IMG/VR virus record: IMGVR_UViG_3300046387_000284
Location: 1 to 39,366 of that record
DNA: 39,366 bases
Strand: one strand, 5' to 3'
Source of the DNA: a virus
The notes beneath the pieces are model-generated. The model saw only the letters and a program-made list of their open reading frames with translations, searched no databases and was not told the origin of the DNA. How positions within the stretch are numbered: position 1 is the stretch's first letter; each line of letters begins with the position of its first letter. The translations under genes and the position numbers were made by a program. Shown here in pieces: positions 32,721 to 39,366 of the stretch.

Positions 32721-34088
32721 ATGGCAGATTTAGAAAAAAACCTAGAACAAGCGATAGAGGAGGCTCTTCAGCCTGATTCTAAAGCTGAAAAGGGTGACTC
32801 GAAACCTGTTAAGCAAGGTTCATCTGACGCCGAGAAAATCGAATCAGGCAAAGGTGAAGTCGTCAAACCAGAAGAAAATCCTGTTGACAAAGCTGTTGCA
32901 TCTGTTAAGAGTGCTGAAAAAGGAACTAAAGAAGTTTCTGGTGATGCACAACAGAAAGGTGAATCTTCACCTGAAAAGCAACCTAAGTTGAAAAAAGTTT
33001 CAGAGGCAGAAGACTCAGAAGAAGAGAAACCTGGAAAGATGAAGCGAATCAAGGCAATGGTCAACGCTATGAAGGACATGGATAAAGAAAAGCTACAAGC
33101 TATGTATTCAGAAATGTCTGACAAGAAAAAGGATGACGAAGAAGACGAGTTGGACGAATCCTTGACTAAAGCAGAAATCGCAAGAAACATCGTTGAATTA
33201 ATGAAAAAGAAAGATGAAGACGAAGTTGAAGAAGGTTACTCAAAATTCTTTGTAGAAGAAGAAGAGAAAGAAGACGAAGACGAAGACGAAGATGAGAAAG
33301 ATGACGAGAAAGAAGTCAAAGAATCATCAGAAGTTGAATCTGAGTTAGTTGAGATGGAAATAGAAGACGACCTAGATAAAATCTCAGAAGCTCTCGAACT
33401 TTCAGAAGAGAATACAGAGAAAGCAAGAAACATCTTCAAAGCAGCTGTATCATCAAAAGTTTCAGAAATCAAAGAAGAACTCGAATCAGAGTTCGCAGAA
33501 AATTTAAAAACCTCAGTAGAAACTGTTAAAGGCGACCTTGCGGAAGCAGTTGACAAGTATCTATCGTATTGTGCAGAAGAGTGGACGAAAGAAAACGAAC
33601 TTGCAATTGAGAGAGGTTTGAGGTCAGAAATGACAGATAACTTCATCGAAGGATTGAAAACATTGTTCGTAGAACATTATGTTGAAGTTCCAGAAGATAA
33701 GTATGATGTTATTGATGAACTCGCAAATCGTCTTGACGAGATGGAAGAGAAACTAGACGCTGAAGTATCTAAAAATATGGAAGTAGTCGAAGAGAACGAA
33801 AATCTTAAAAGACAAAATGTGATAAGAGAGGCCTGTAAAGACCTATCAGAATCACAAAAAGAGAAAATGATTTCATTATCTGAAGGAGTAGACTTTTCAG
33901 ATTCAGAAGATTTCGCTGAGAAAGTTTCTGAGTTGAAGGAAGCATACTTCCCAAATGACGAAATCATATCTGAGGAAACAGTAATAGAAGAAGGTATTGG
34001 TGAATTATCAGAAGATAGAGACCCTGTACTAGACCCTTCAATTGCAAAGTATTCTCAGGCATTAAGTAAACTAAAACCATTAGGTTAA
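32721..34088 (+). CDS. gp22: Prohead scaffold protein gp22
   Basis: This 455-residue, very acidic and Lys/Glu-rich protein is longer than T4 gp22 (269) but like the longer versions of marine relatives. The N-terminal ~200 residues are low-complexity (SEEEKPGKMKRIKAMVNAM and EEEEKEDEDEDEDEKDDEK). The C-terminal half is helical and coiled-coil-like with LDEMEEKLDAEVSKNMEVVE, VIREACKDLSESQKEKMISL and VDFSDSEDFAEKVSELKEAY, the conserved gp22 portion. It forms the core around which gp23 assembles and is degraded by gp21. It is located between gp21 and gp23, with AGGAG and its own late promoter. Confidence 0.92.
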   Translation: MADLEKNLEQAIEEALQPDSKAEKGDSKPVKQGSSDAEKIESGKGEVVKPEENPVDKAVASVKSAEKGTKEVSGDAQQKGESSPEKQPKLKKVSEAEDSEEEKPGKMKRIKAMVNAMKDMDKEKLQAMYSEMSDKKKDDEEDELDESLTKAEIARNIVELMKKKDEDEVEEGYSKFFVEEEEKEDEDEDEDEKDDEKEVKESSEVESELVEMEIEDDLDKISEALELSEENTEKARNIFKAAVSSKVSEIKEELESEFAENLKTSVETVKGDLAEAVDKYLSYCAEEWTKENELAIERGLRSEMTDNFIEGLKTLFVEHYVEVPEDKYDVIDELANRLDEMEEKLDAEVSKNMEVVEENENLKRQNVIREACKDLSESQKEKMISLSEGVDFSDSEDFAEKVSELKEAYFPNDEIISEETVIEEGIGELSEDRDPVLDPSIAKYSQALSKLKPLG

Positions 34089-34106
34089 ATTTAAAGGAAG
34101 AAAGAA

Positions 34107-35417
34107 ATGTTCTTATCAGAAAATTTACAAGAAAAGTGGTCGCCTATTCTAGAACACTCCGATTTACCACAAATCGAAGATGGCTACAAGAAAGCGGTTA
34201 CTGCTGTTATCCTTGAAAACCAAGAGAAAGCTCTACAAGAAGAGAGAGTATCACTTGACGAAGCAGCACCTTTAAATGCTACTGGTAGTTCTGCTATCTC
34301 AAATTGGGATCCAATCCTAATTTCATTAGTTAGAAGAGCTATGCCAAATCTCGTTGCTTACGACATTTGCGGTGTTCAACCAATGACTGGTCCTACAGGA
34401 CTTATCTTCGCTATGAAAGCAAGATATCAAGACGACAACAATGCTGGAAGAGAAGCAAACTCTGAAGCATTAGGTATTAACGAACCAAGAACTGGATTCT
34501 CAGCAGGGAATTCAGGCGATATCGATAATACTGCGGACGCTGATCCAGAAGGCGACCCTTTTGCAGGGTCATCTGCTTATCAGAACGCAACATCGTCAGG
34601 CATGAGCACAGCATCAGCAGAATCTTTAGGAGATGGTGCATCTAACCATTTCAATGAGATGTCATTCACTATTGAGAAATCAACTGTGACTGCTGTATCC
34701 AGAGCATTAAAAGCTGAGTACACACTCGAACTAGCACAAGACTTAAAAGCAATCCACGGTCTTGACGCTGAATCAGAATTAGCAAACATTCTATCATCAG
34801 AAATTCTTGCAGAAATCAACAGAGAAGTTGTAAGAGAAGTAAACAACCAGGCAAAAACTGGTGCTTCTACAACTGCTTCTGCTGGTACATTCAACTTAGA
34901 TGTTGATGCAAATGGTAGATGGTCTGTTGAAAAATTCAAAGGATTGTTATTCCAAATCGAAAGAGAATCAAATGTAATCGCAAAAGAAACAAGAAGAGGA
35001 AAAGGTAACTTTATCCTTTGTTCTTCTGATGTTGCATCTGCTCTTTCAATGGCAGGCGTATTAGACTACGCTCCAGCACTATCAACTAACTTGAATGTTG
35101 ATGACACAGGTAATACATTTGCTGGTGTTCTTAACGGAAGAGTTAAAGTATACATTGACCCATATGCTGGTTCAAACTACTTAACAGTTGGTTACAGAGG
35201 GTCTAACCCTTATGATGCTGGTATGTTCTATTGCCCATATGTTCCACTTCAAATGGTGAGAGCAGTTGGCGAGAACACTTTCCAACCAAAAATAGGTTTC
35301 AAAACAAGATACGGAATGGTATCTAACCCATTTGTTGGAAGCACACCTGCTAACGGTTTAGCATCTGATGGTTCAAACCAATACTACAGAAAAATGGCAG
35401 TGTCCAACATTCTGTAA
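34107..35417 (+). CDS. gp23: Major capsid protein gp23
   Basis: This 436-residue protein has the HK97-fold gp23 core: ISNWDPILISLVRRAMPNLV, AYDICGVQPMTGPTGLIFAM, ALKAEYTLELAQDLKAIHGL, LSSEILAEINREVVREVNNQ, FKGLLFQIERESNVIAKETR, and QPKIGFKTRYGMVSNPF. A probable gp21 maturation site is Leu50-Asp51-Glu52 before AAPLNATG, fitting the (I/L)-x-E rule; T4 loses 65 residues. An AGGAAG lies before the ATG. A strong terminator follows. No gp24 vertex paralogue is seen in the window. Confidence 0.97.
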   Translation: MFLSENLQEKWSPILEHSDLPQIEDGYKKAVTAVILENQEKALQEERVSLDEAAPLNATGSSAISNWDPILISLVRRAMPNLVAYDICGVQPMTGPTGLIFAMKARYQDDNNAGREANSEALGINEPRTGFSAGNSGDIDNTADADPEGDPFAGSSAYQNATSSGMSTASAESLGDGASNHFNEMSFTIEKSTVTAVSRALKAEYTLELAQDLKAIHGLDAESELANILSSEILAEINREVVREVNNQAKTGASTTASAGTFNLDVDANGRWSVEKFKGLLFQIERESNVIAKETRRGKGNFILCSSDVASALSMAGVLDYAPALSTNLNVDDTGNTFAGVLNGRVKVYIDPYAGSNYLTVGYRGSNPYDAGMFYCPYVPLQMVRAVGENTFQPKIGFKTRYGMVSNPFVGSTPANGLASDGSNQYYRKMAVSNIL

Positions 35418-35435
35418 AAAAGTTCAGAACTTTTT

Positions 35436-35464
35436 AAAAGGGGTCTTTTTAGACCCCTTTTTTT
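35436..35464 (+). terminator. Strong rho-independent terminator after gp23
   Basis: Its stem AAAAGGGGTCT/AGACCCCTTTT has loop TTTT and a continuing T tract. A second inverted repeat AAAAAGTTC-A-GAACTTTTT lies just upstream. Confidence 0.93.
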
Positions 35465-35468
35465 ATGC

Positions 35469-35476
35469 ACTAAATA
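35469..35476 (+). promoter_or_regulatory. Late promoter variant ACTAAATA
   Basis: It is the same variant as at 12561. The predicted +1 (35482) starts a perfect hairpin GTATCA-TGA-TGATAC. An AGGAGG lies before the ATG at 35530. Confidence 0.5.
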
Positions 35477-35529
35477 TAATTGTATCATGATGATACAGAC
35501 ATAAACACACATACACACAGGAGGAAATT

Positions 35530-35748
35530 ATGTCAAATCAAGGAAAATCAGGTTACGAAATTCGTGCCGACTTACTATCTCTCGCCGAGAGCATTATTAT
35601 CAACAACATCGAGAATGAAAGACAAACCATTTATTCATGGAATGATAATCATTCTGAGACTAAAAAGGAAATACCTTTGAGAACTTATACTGCTCAAGAT
35701 GTTATTGAGACTGCAAAACAGTTTAATGACTTTGTAAACGAGAAGTAA
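35530..35748 (+). CDS. Small conserved T4-like phage protein downstream of gp23
   Basis: This 72-residue protein opens MSNQGKSGYEIRADLLSLAE and ends YTAQDVIETAKQFNDFVNEK. Proteins with 'QGKS.YEIRADLL.LA' and 'YT..D.I..A..F..FV' occur just after gp23 in marine T4-like phages, from memory; function unknown. It has an excellent AGGAGG and sits on a new transcript after the gp23 terminator. It is soluble, largely helical and without cysteine. A second frame over the same DNA (35480-35680) lacks a ribosome site and is discarded. Confidence 0.78.
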   Translation: MSNQGKSGYEIRADLLSLAESIIINNIENERQTIYSWNDNHSETKKEIPLRTYTAQDVIETAKQFNDFVNEK

Positions 35749-35750
35749 TG

Positions 35751-35758
35751 CATAAATA
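35751..35758 (+). promoter_or_regulatory. Late promoter CATAAATA, leaderless type
   Basis: The predicted +1 (35764) is exactly the A of the next ATG. There is no Shine-Dalgarno sequence. Confidence 0.7.
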
Positions 35759-35763
35759 GTAAT

Positions 35764-36309
35764 ATGGCATATAAATCAGATATCAATAAATCTATTCTAA
35801 ACAGAAATAACTTTCGTCTGTTGATTGATAAAGTTCCAACTGTAGAATACTATGTAAGAACAGTCAATGTTCCAGGTGTTCAATTCAGTGAAACTCAACA
35901 AGCGGCAGGTGTTGGTCTAGATGCATTCTTCCCAGGTGACAAAGCAACCTTTGATACCCTAGAAGTTTCATTCTTAGTTGATGAAGATTTAGAGAATTTC
36001 ATAGAGATATACAATTGGATGGATTCGATTGTACCTCTCAGTAATCCTGAATTATATGGTTCATATACTGAAACTGCAACAACTCAGACTAATGTGGTGG
36101 CAAGTATAGATAACGATTTGAATCAATACAGTGACATCACATTAGTCACTAATACAAACAAAAACATTCCTAACAGATACTTTAGATTTCATGATGCATT
36201 CCCTATATCATTAAGTGGAATAGATTTAGAATCAGGCGCAGATGCTGAACCAGCAATTTGCACGGTGTCGTTTAGGTTCACATATTACGAGATTAAAACC
36301 ACTTCATAA
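35764..36309 (+). CDS. Tail-tube-like protein, possible tail completion protein gp3
   Basis: This 181-residue protein has NNFRLLIDKVPTVEYYVRTV, NVPGVQFSETQQ, FPGDKATFDTLEVSFLVDED, LENFIEIYNWMDSI, RFHDAFPISLSGIDLES and a terminal CTVSFRFTYYEIK. This is the tail-tube (gp19-type) fold pattern: a beta barrel with 'LVDEDL.NY.EI..W'. T4 gp3 (tail completion and sheath stabiliser, 176 residues) has a similar length, and I recall cyanophage gp3 lying between gp23 and uvsY; a gp48/gp54-like tube initiator is an alternative. It has a probable leaderless message from the adjoining late promoter. Fold call is good; the specific T4 gene equivalence is tentative. Confidence 0.72.
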   Translation: MAYKSDINKSILNRNNFRLLIDKVPTVEYYVRTVNVPGVQFSETQQAAGVGLDAFFPGDKATFDTLEVSFLVDEDLENFIEIYNWMDSIVPLSNPELYGSYTETATTQTNVVASIDNDLNQYSDITLVTNTNKNIPNRYFRFHDAFPISLSGIDLESGADAEPAICTVSFRFTYYEIKTTS

Positions 36310-36312
36310 ATA
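36305..36312 (+). promoter_or_regulatory. Late promoter CATAAATA upstream of uvsY
   Basis: It overlaps the stop of the preceding gene. The predicted +1 is 36318, 20 bases before the uvsY ATG. It is followed by C rather than the usual G. Confidence 0.5.
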
Positions 36313-36337
36313 CTACAAAGTATAGTATAATTATAGT

Positions 36338-36781
36338 ATGACATTGGATGAAATAAAGGCGATGTGGTCTAACGATTGCGAAATCGATGACATAGAATTA
36401 GATAAATCTAGTTTAGATGTTCCTCGATTACATGCAAAGTATTCAGACTTACTAACAGATAACATTCTTAGATTAAAGAATGCTCAAATGCAATACAATC
36501 TACTTAGAAAAGATAAGTGGTTGTGGTTCAATGGCAAAATGGATGAATCACGAATCAAAGAGTTAGGTTGGTCAGATGACCCATTTGATGGTTTGAAGAT
36601 AATGAAAAACGACATGGATGTATTTTTCAATTCAGATGAAGACCTTACAAAACTCAAAGCGAAGATTGATTATCTACAAGAAGTTGTAGAGTATATCAAA
36701 AGATGTATGGATAACATTACATGGCGACATCAGACAATTAAGAACACAATTGAGTGGCGTAAATTTATGGCAGGTCAATAA
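36338..36781 (+). CDS. uvsY: Recombination mediator UvsY
   Basis: This 147-residue protein (T4 UvsY is 137) has LDEIKAMWSNDCEIDDIELD, VPRLHAKYSDLLTDNILRLK, then QYNLLRKDKWLWFNGKMDE and a C-terminal helix VEYIKRCMDNITWRHQTIKN followed by TIEWRKFMAG, all typical of UvsY. It helps load the UvsX recombinase on single-stranded DNA covered by Gp32, for recombination-dependent replication and repair. UvsX itself is not in the window. The stop overlaps the next start (TAATG). Linkage to uvsW is also found in T4. Confidence 0.93.
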   Translation: MTLDEIKAMWSNDCEIDDIELDKSSLDVPRLHAKYSDLLTDNILRLKNAQMQYNLLRKDKWLWFNGKMDESRIKELGWSDDPFDGLKIMKNDMDVFFNSDEDLTKLKAKIDYLQEVVEYIKRCMDNITWRHQTIKNTIEWRKFMAGQ

Positions 36782-37455
36782 TGATATTAGATAACTATTG
36801 TATCATATATGAAAATTACTTTACAGAATCAGAAGTAATGAAAATACATGCTTGTGCTAATCAAGTAGAAGAGATTGAAGGTCGAACAGGTTTCGGTGCT
36901 GACGAAGACGAAGACCCTAACAATATCGAAATGACATATGATATCAGACAATCTTCACAAAAATGGTTGCAACATCATATATTTCCCAAAGAGATACAAG
37001 ATAAAATAACATTGGGTATTAATACAGCATCTGCTGAAGGTGGTTGGAACTTTGCTTGGAATCATATCGAAGACCATCAATACACTATTTACAAACACAA
37101 ACCAGATAGACCTACAGGTGATTTTTATACCTGGCATACAGATGCAGCTAGCCCTAGTAAAATGCAGAGTCGATATGGAATAAGAAAACTAAGTTCAACA
37201 ATTCAACTATCACACCCCGAAGATTATGAGGGTGGTCATTTTCGTTGGTTAGAACCAGCACATATGTTTGATAATATCAGAAAAGGTCATTACGGTGTTG
37301 ATGTAGACCCATATATTCAAACAGCACCATTCAGTGCCAAAACAGTAGGAACTCTTATAGTATTTCCTTCTTTTGTTTGGCATGAAGTGAGTCCAGTATC
37401 TAGAGGTACAAGAACATCTCTAGTTAGTTGGTATCACGGTCCAACTTATGTCTAA
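36781..37455 (+). CDS. 2OG-Fe(II) oxygenase (PKHD/prolyl-hydroxylase-like)
   Basis: This 224-residue protein has YTIYKHKPDRPTGDFYTWHT with His119-x-Asp121, LSSTIQLSHPEDYEGGHFRW, GTLIVFPSFVWHEVSPVSRG with His201, and Arg211 in TRTSLVSW. The full Fe(II) and 2OG-binding set is present, as in PiuC/PKHD-type hydroxylases. It starts in the uvsY stop and overlaps uvsW by 8 bases. Such oxygenases are frequent in marine T4-like phages; possible substrates include proteins (proline) or nucleic-acid bases. Placement between two recombination genes raises the idea of a DNA- or repair-related substrate, as in AlkB relatives, but the motif spacing favours the protein hydroxylase type. Confidence 0.9.
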   Translation: MILDNYCIIYENYFTESEVMKIHACANQVEEIEGRTGFGADEDEDPNNIEMTYDIRQSSQKWLQHHIFPKEIQDKITLGINTASAEGGWNFAWNHIEDHQYTIYKHKPDRPTGDFYTWHTDAASPSKMQSRYGIRKLSSTIQLSHPEDYEGGHFRWLEPAHMFDNIRKGHYGVDVDPYIQTAPFSAKTVGTLIVFPSFVWHEVSPVSRGTRTSLVSWYHGPTYV

Positions 37456-38872
37456 AGTAATAGTATCTAAAGTAAACGAAGTCTTTATGAAAGTCGATTG
37501 TGATGATGGACTAGCAAGAGACCTTTACGACTTTTTTTCATTTACAGTTCCAGGTGCAAAGTTTATGCCTTCTGTTAAGAACAGATATTGGGACGGCAAA
37601 GTAAGACTCTTCTCTCTTAAAACTAAAAGAATCTATATTGGTTTATTACCATATGTCGATGAGTTCTGTAGAGAAAGAGGTTATGAGTTTGATGGCATAA
37701 CAGATGTAATCGGTGAGAAGACTGATATCAAATTCGATTTGAAAAAATACTTTATGAAAGAGTATAATCTTCCATTCGAACCTAGAGATTATCAAATGGA
37801 GGCAGTAGAGACTACGATAAAGTATGGCAGACAATTACTATTATCTCCTACTGCATCAGGTAAATCTCTAATCATATATCTACTCGCAAGATGGTATAAT
37901 AAGAAAACAGTTATCATTGTGCCAACAACATCACTTGTTGAACAGATGACAAAAGATTTTATAGATTATGGGTATACTGAACCTGTATGTAAGATATACA
38001 GTGGACAAGAAGTATTCGATGCACCCATAACAGTGACTACATGGCAAAGTTTTGCAAAAGCACCTAAAGAGGTGTTAGATAGTTTTGATGTAGTTATTGG
38101 AGATGAAGCACATTTATTTAAGGCGACAACATTAAAAGGCATCTTAGAGAAGATGAAGACTACTGCAATCAGAGTTGGCACTACAGGTACATTAGATGGA
38201 AGTGAAGTACATAGACTACAACTAGAAGGTCTATTCGGTCCTGTAAAAAAAGTTATTACATCAGCACAATTAATTGAAGAAGGAACTATCGCAAAGATTG
38301 ACATTGATTGTATCATACTTAAGCATCAGAAGTGTCATAAAATGTCATACCAAGAAGAAATGGATTATCTAGTTTCTAGTCAAGAAAGAAATCACTTCAT
38401 TACAAACTTAGTTGCAAACCTTAAAGGAAATACCCTTGTGCTGTTTCAATATATTGAGAAACATGGTCAACCATTATGGGAGATGTTCAACCCTAGAATA
38501 CAAGGCACATTACATTATGTTCATGGTGAAACAGATGTAGAAGACAGAGAATCAGTAAGAGAGATTGTAGAAAGGTCAGACGATAATGTCATACTAGCAT
38601 CATACGGTACATTCTCTACAGGCATTAATATTAAAAGAATTGACAATATTGTTTTTGCAAGTCCGTCTAAATCAAGAATACGAAATCTACAATCTATTGG
38701 TAGAGGTCTTCGTAAAGCAGATGGCAAAGATAGTATGAGACTGTTTGATATCGCAGATGACTTACAATGTGATAATTACACTCTTGCTCACTTAAAGGAA
38801 CGCATAAATATCTATAGTGAGGAGAATTTTCCATACGAAATAAAACAATTCAATTTACATGGCAACCCCTAA
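37448..38872 (+). CDS. uvsW: RNA/DNA helicase UvsW
   Basis: This 474-residue superfamily-2 helicase (T4 UvsW is 503) has PRDYQMEAVETTIKYGRQLL before motif I SPTASGKS, motif Ia IIVPTTSLVEQM, motif II GDEAHLFKA, motif III VGTTGTLDG, and motif VI QSIGRGLRKADGKDS. The N-terminal ~100 residues (KFMPSVKNRYWDGKVRLFSL) match the double-stranded DNA-binding domain of UvsW. It unwinds branched DNA and R-loops and shifts replication from origin to recombination mode. The start overlaps the oxygenase stop by 8 bases and the end overlaps the next gene by 14. Confidence 0.95.
   Translation: MSKVIVSKVNEVFMKVDCDDGLARDLYDFFSFTVPGAKFMPSVKNRYWDGKVRLFSLKTKRIYIGLLPYVDEFCRERGYEFDGITDVIGEKTDIKFDLKKYFMKEYNLPFEPRDYQMEAVETTIKYGRQLLLSPTASGKSLIIYLLARWYNKKTVIIVPTTSLVEQMTKDFIDYGYTEPVCKIYSGQEVFDAPITVTTWQSFAKAPKEVLDSFDVVIGDEAHLFKATTLKGILEKMKTTAIRVGTTGTLDGSEVHRLQLEGLFGPVKKVITSAQLIEEGTIAKIDIDCIILKHQKCHKMSYQEEMDYLVSSQERNHFITNLVANLKGNTLVLFQYIEKHGQPLWEMFNPRIQGTLHYVHGETDVEDRESVREIVERSDDNVILASYGTFSTGINIKRIDNIVFASPSKSRIRNLQSIGRGLRKADGKDSMRLFDIADDLQCDNYTLAHLKERINIYSEENFPYEIKQFNLHGNP
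38803..38810 (+). promoter_or_regulatory. Late promoter-like CATAAATA inside uvsW
   Basis: It lies within the 3' end of uvsW. The predicted +1 (38816) would give a 43-base leader for the gene at 38859. It could be coincidence, since it also encodes part of UvsW. Confidence 0.4.
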
Positions 38873-39359
38873 AGACTTAACACCTTCAAGATACGAAGTA
38901 ATCAAATTGAAAACAGGCACTGAGATAGTCGGAATGACTAGAGATATCGGTCCTTCATTAGAGGTTACTTTACCAATGATATGTCAGTTATCTTTGATAC
39001 CTGGAACTCCTCGTACACAAGCAATCTTTTATCCTTATTCGCCTTTGAGTTGTGATGAAAGGGTGAACATACCTAAGACTGAGGTCATGCATAGACAATT
39101 GATGAACGACCAGTTTATACCTTTCTATGATAATGCATCATCTAAATGGTTTGATATGATAGAGAATCAATCTATACCTCTTGCTAATGATGAAGACAAA
39201 AGAATCGGCAACATGATGAGAAAGTCTTTGAGTAAGATTATGGAAAGGGGTGAACCATTTGATGAAGATGATTTGATAGATGAGATTTTCTATGAGGCTG
39301 ATAGTGTCTCAGAGTTCGAATCAGCAGTTCCGCCGAAAGATAAAAAAAAGATTCATTAA
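38859..39359 (+). CDS. Conserved hypothetical protein, Sm-like N-terminus
   Basis: This 166-residue protein overlaps uvsW by 14 bases. The N-terminal ~55 residues (RYEVIKLKTGTEIVGMTRDI, then LEVTLPMICQLSLI) have the look of an Sm/Hfq-like beta barrel: 'V.LK.G..I.G...D......V..P....', as seen in a small conserved gene of marine T4-like phages. The rest is helical and acidic (EPFDEDDLIDEIFYEADSVS) and ends with Lys residues. The stop lies 7 bases from the window edge. Function unknown; a nucleic-acid-binding role is only suggested by the Sm-like look. Confidence 0.72.
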   Translation: MATPKDLTPSRYEVIKLKTGTEIVGMTRDIGPSLEVTLPMICQLSLIPGTPRTQAIFYPYSPLSCDERVNIPKTEVMHRQLMNDQFIPFYDNASSKWFDMIENQSIPLANDEDKRIGNMMRKSLSKIMERGEPFDEDDLIDEIFYEADSVSEFESAVPPKDKKKIH

Positions 39360-39366
39360 TTAATTC

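Noticed and set aside
32768-33967. Long minus-strand frames opposite gp22
   Set aside because: They are Ser/Phe-rich complements of Lys/Glu codons (GAA, AAA), a common artefact.
35480-35680. Alternative frame over the gene downstream of gp23
   Set aside because: It has no ribosome site, and it overlaps the better supported frame at 35530, which has AGGAGG.
1-39366. tRNA genes, integrase, insertion sequences, attachment sites
   Set aside because: None was recognised; intergenic gaps are short (mostly under 120 bases) and hold only promoters, leaders and terminators.

Overview
The window is a compact, AT-rich, entirely plus-strand piece of a T4-like (myovirus) phage genome. It carries the contiguous late block gp13-gp14-gp15-gp16-gp17-gp18-gp19-gp20-(core proteins)-gp21-gp22-gp23, followed by uvsY and uvsW. 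Gene order, protein lengths and low GC fit marine T4-like phages (cyanophages or SAR11-type pelagimyophages). No photosynthesis gene or other host marker is present, so the host cannot be named. No tRNA, CRISPR array, insertion sequence or integrase was seen, and no stretch over 300 bases lacks a gene.

Layout. Positions 1-5439 hold the end of a giant DUF4815-type virion protein with three polyproline runs, a small coiled-coil protein and a fibre-like protein. Positions 5441-17427 are an accessory tail-fibre region. It has two pairs of Pro/Tyr/Gln/Arg-rich repeat proteins (5441-8002 and 14861-17427), one ending in a Hint (hedgehog/intein) domain. Between them lies a set of fibre paralogues that share N-terminal, central and C-terminal modules. 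Positions 17458-22402 are a late operon of modifying enzymes: a ParB-like/glycosyltransferase fusion, an unknown protein, a sulfotransferase-like/2OG-Fe(II) oxygenase fusion, a DUF6065-like protein and a second 2OG-Fe(II) oxygenase. A small membrane protein follows. Positions 22731-35417 are the neck, terminase, tail, portal, prohead and capsid genes. Positions 35530-39359 hold small conserved genes, a tail-tube-like protein, uvsY, a third 2OG-Fe(II) oxygenase, uvsW and an unknown gene.

Expression. T4-type late promoters (TATAAATA and close variants) precede most transcription units. Taking the T4 spacing (box at -13 to -6), the predicted +1 falls exactly on the A of the ATG for four genes and one base upstream for a fifth, and none of these five has a Shine-Dalgarno sequence. 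Most other leaders carry a Shine-Dalgarno sequence, and several begin with a small stem-loop at the predicted +1. Two strong intrinsic terminators lie after the fibre paralogue at 11624 and after gp23.

The most interesting hypothesis is that the Pro/Tyr-rich repeat proteins are virion fibres decorated by the neighbouring, apparently co-expressed oxygenase, glycosyltransferase and sulfotransferase genes, with the Hint domain processing one of them. The repeats, the enzyme motifs and the late promoters are visible in the sequence. The functional link is inference.
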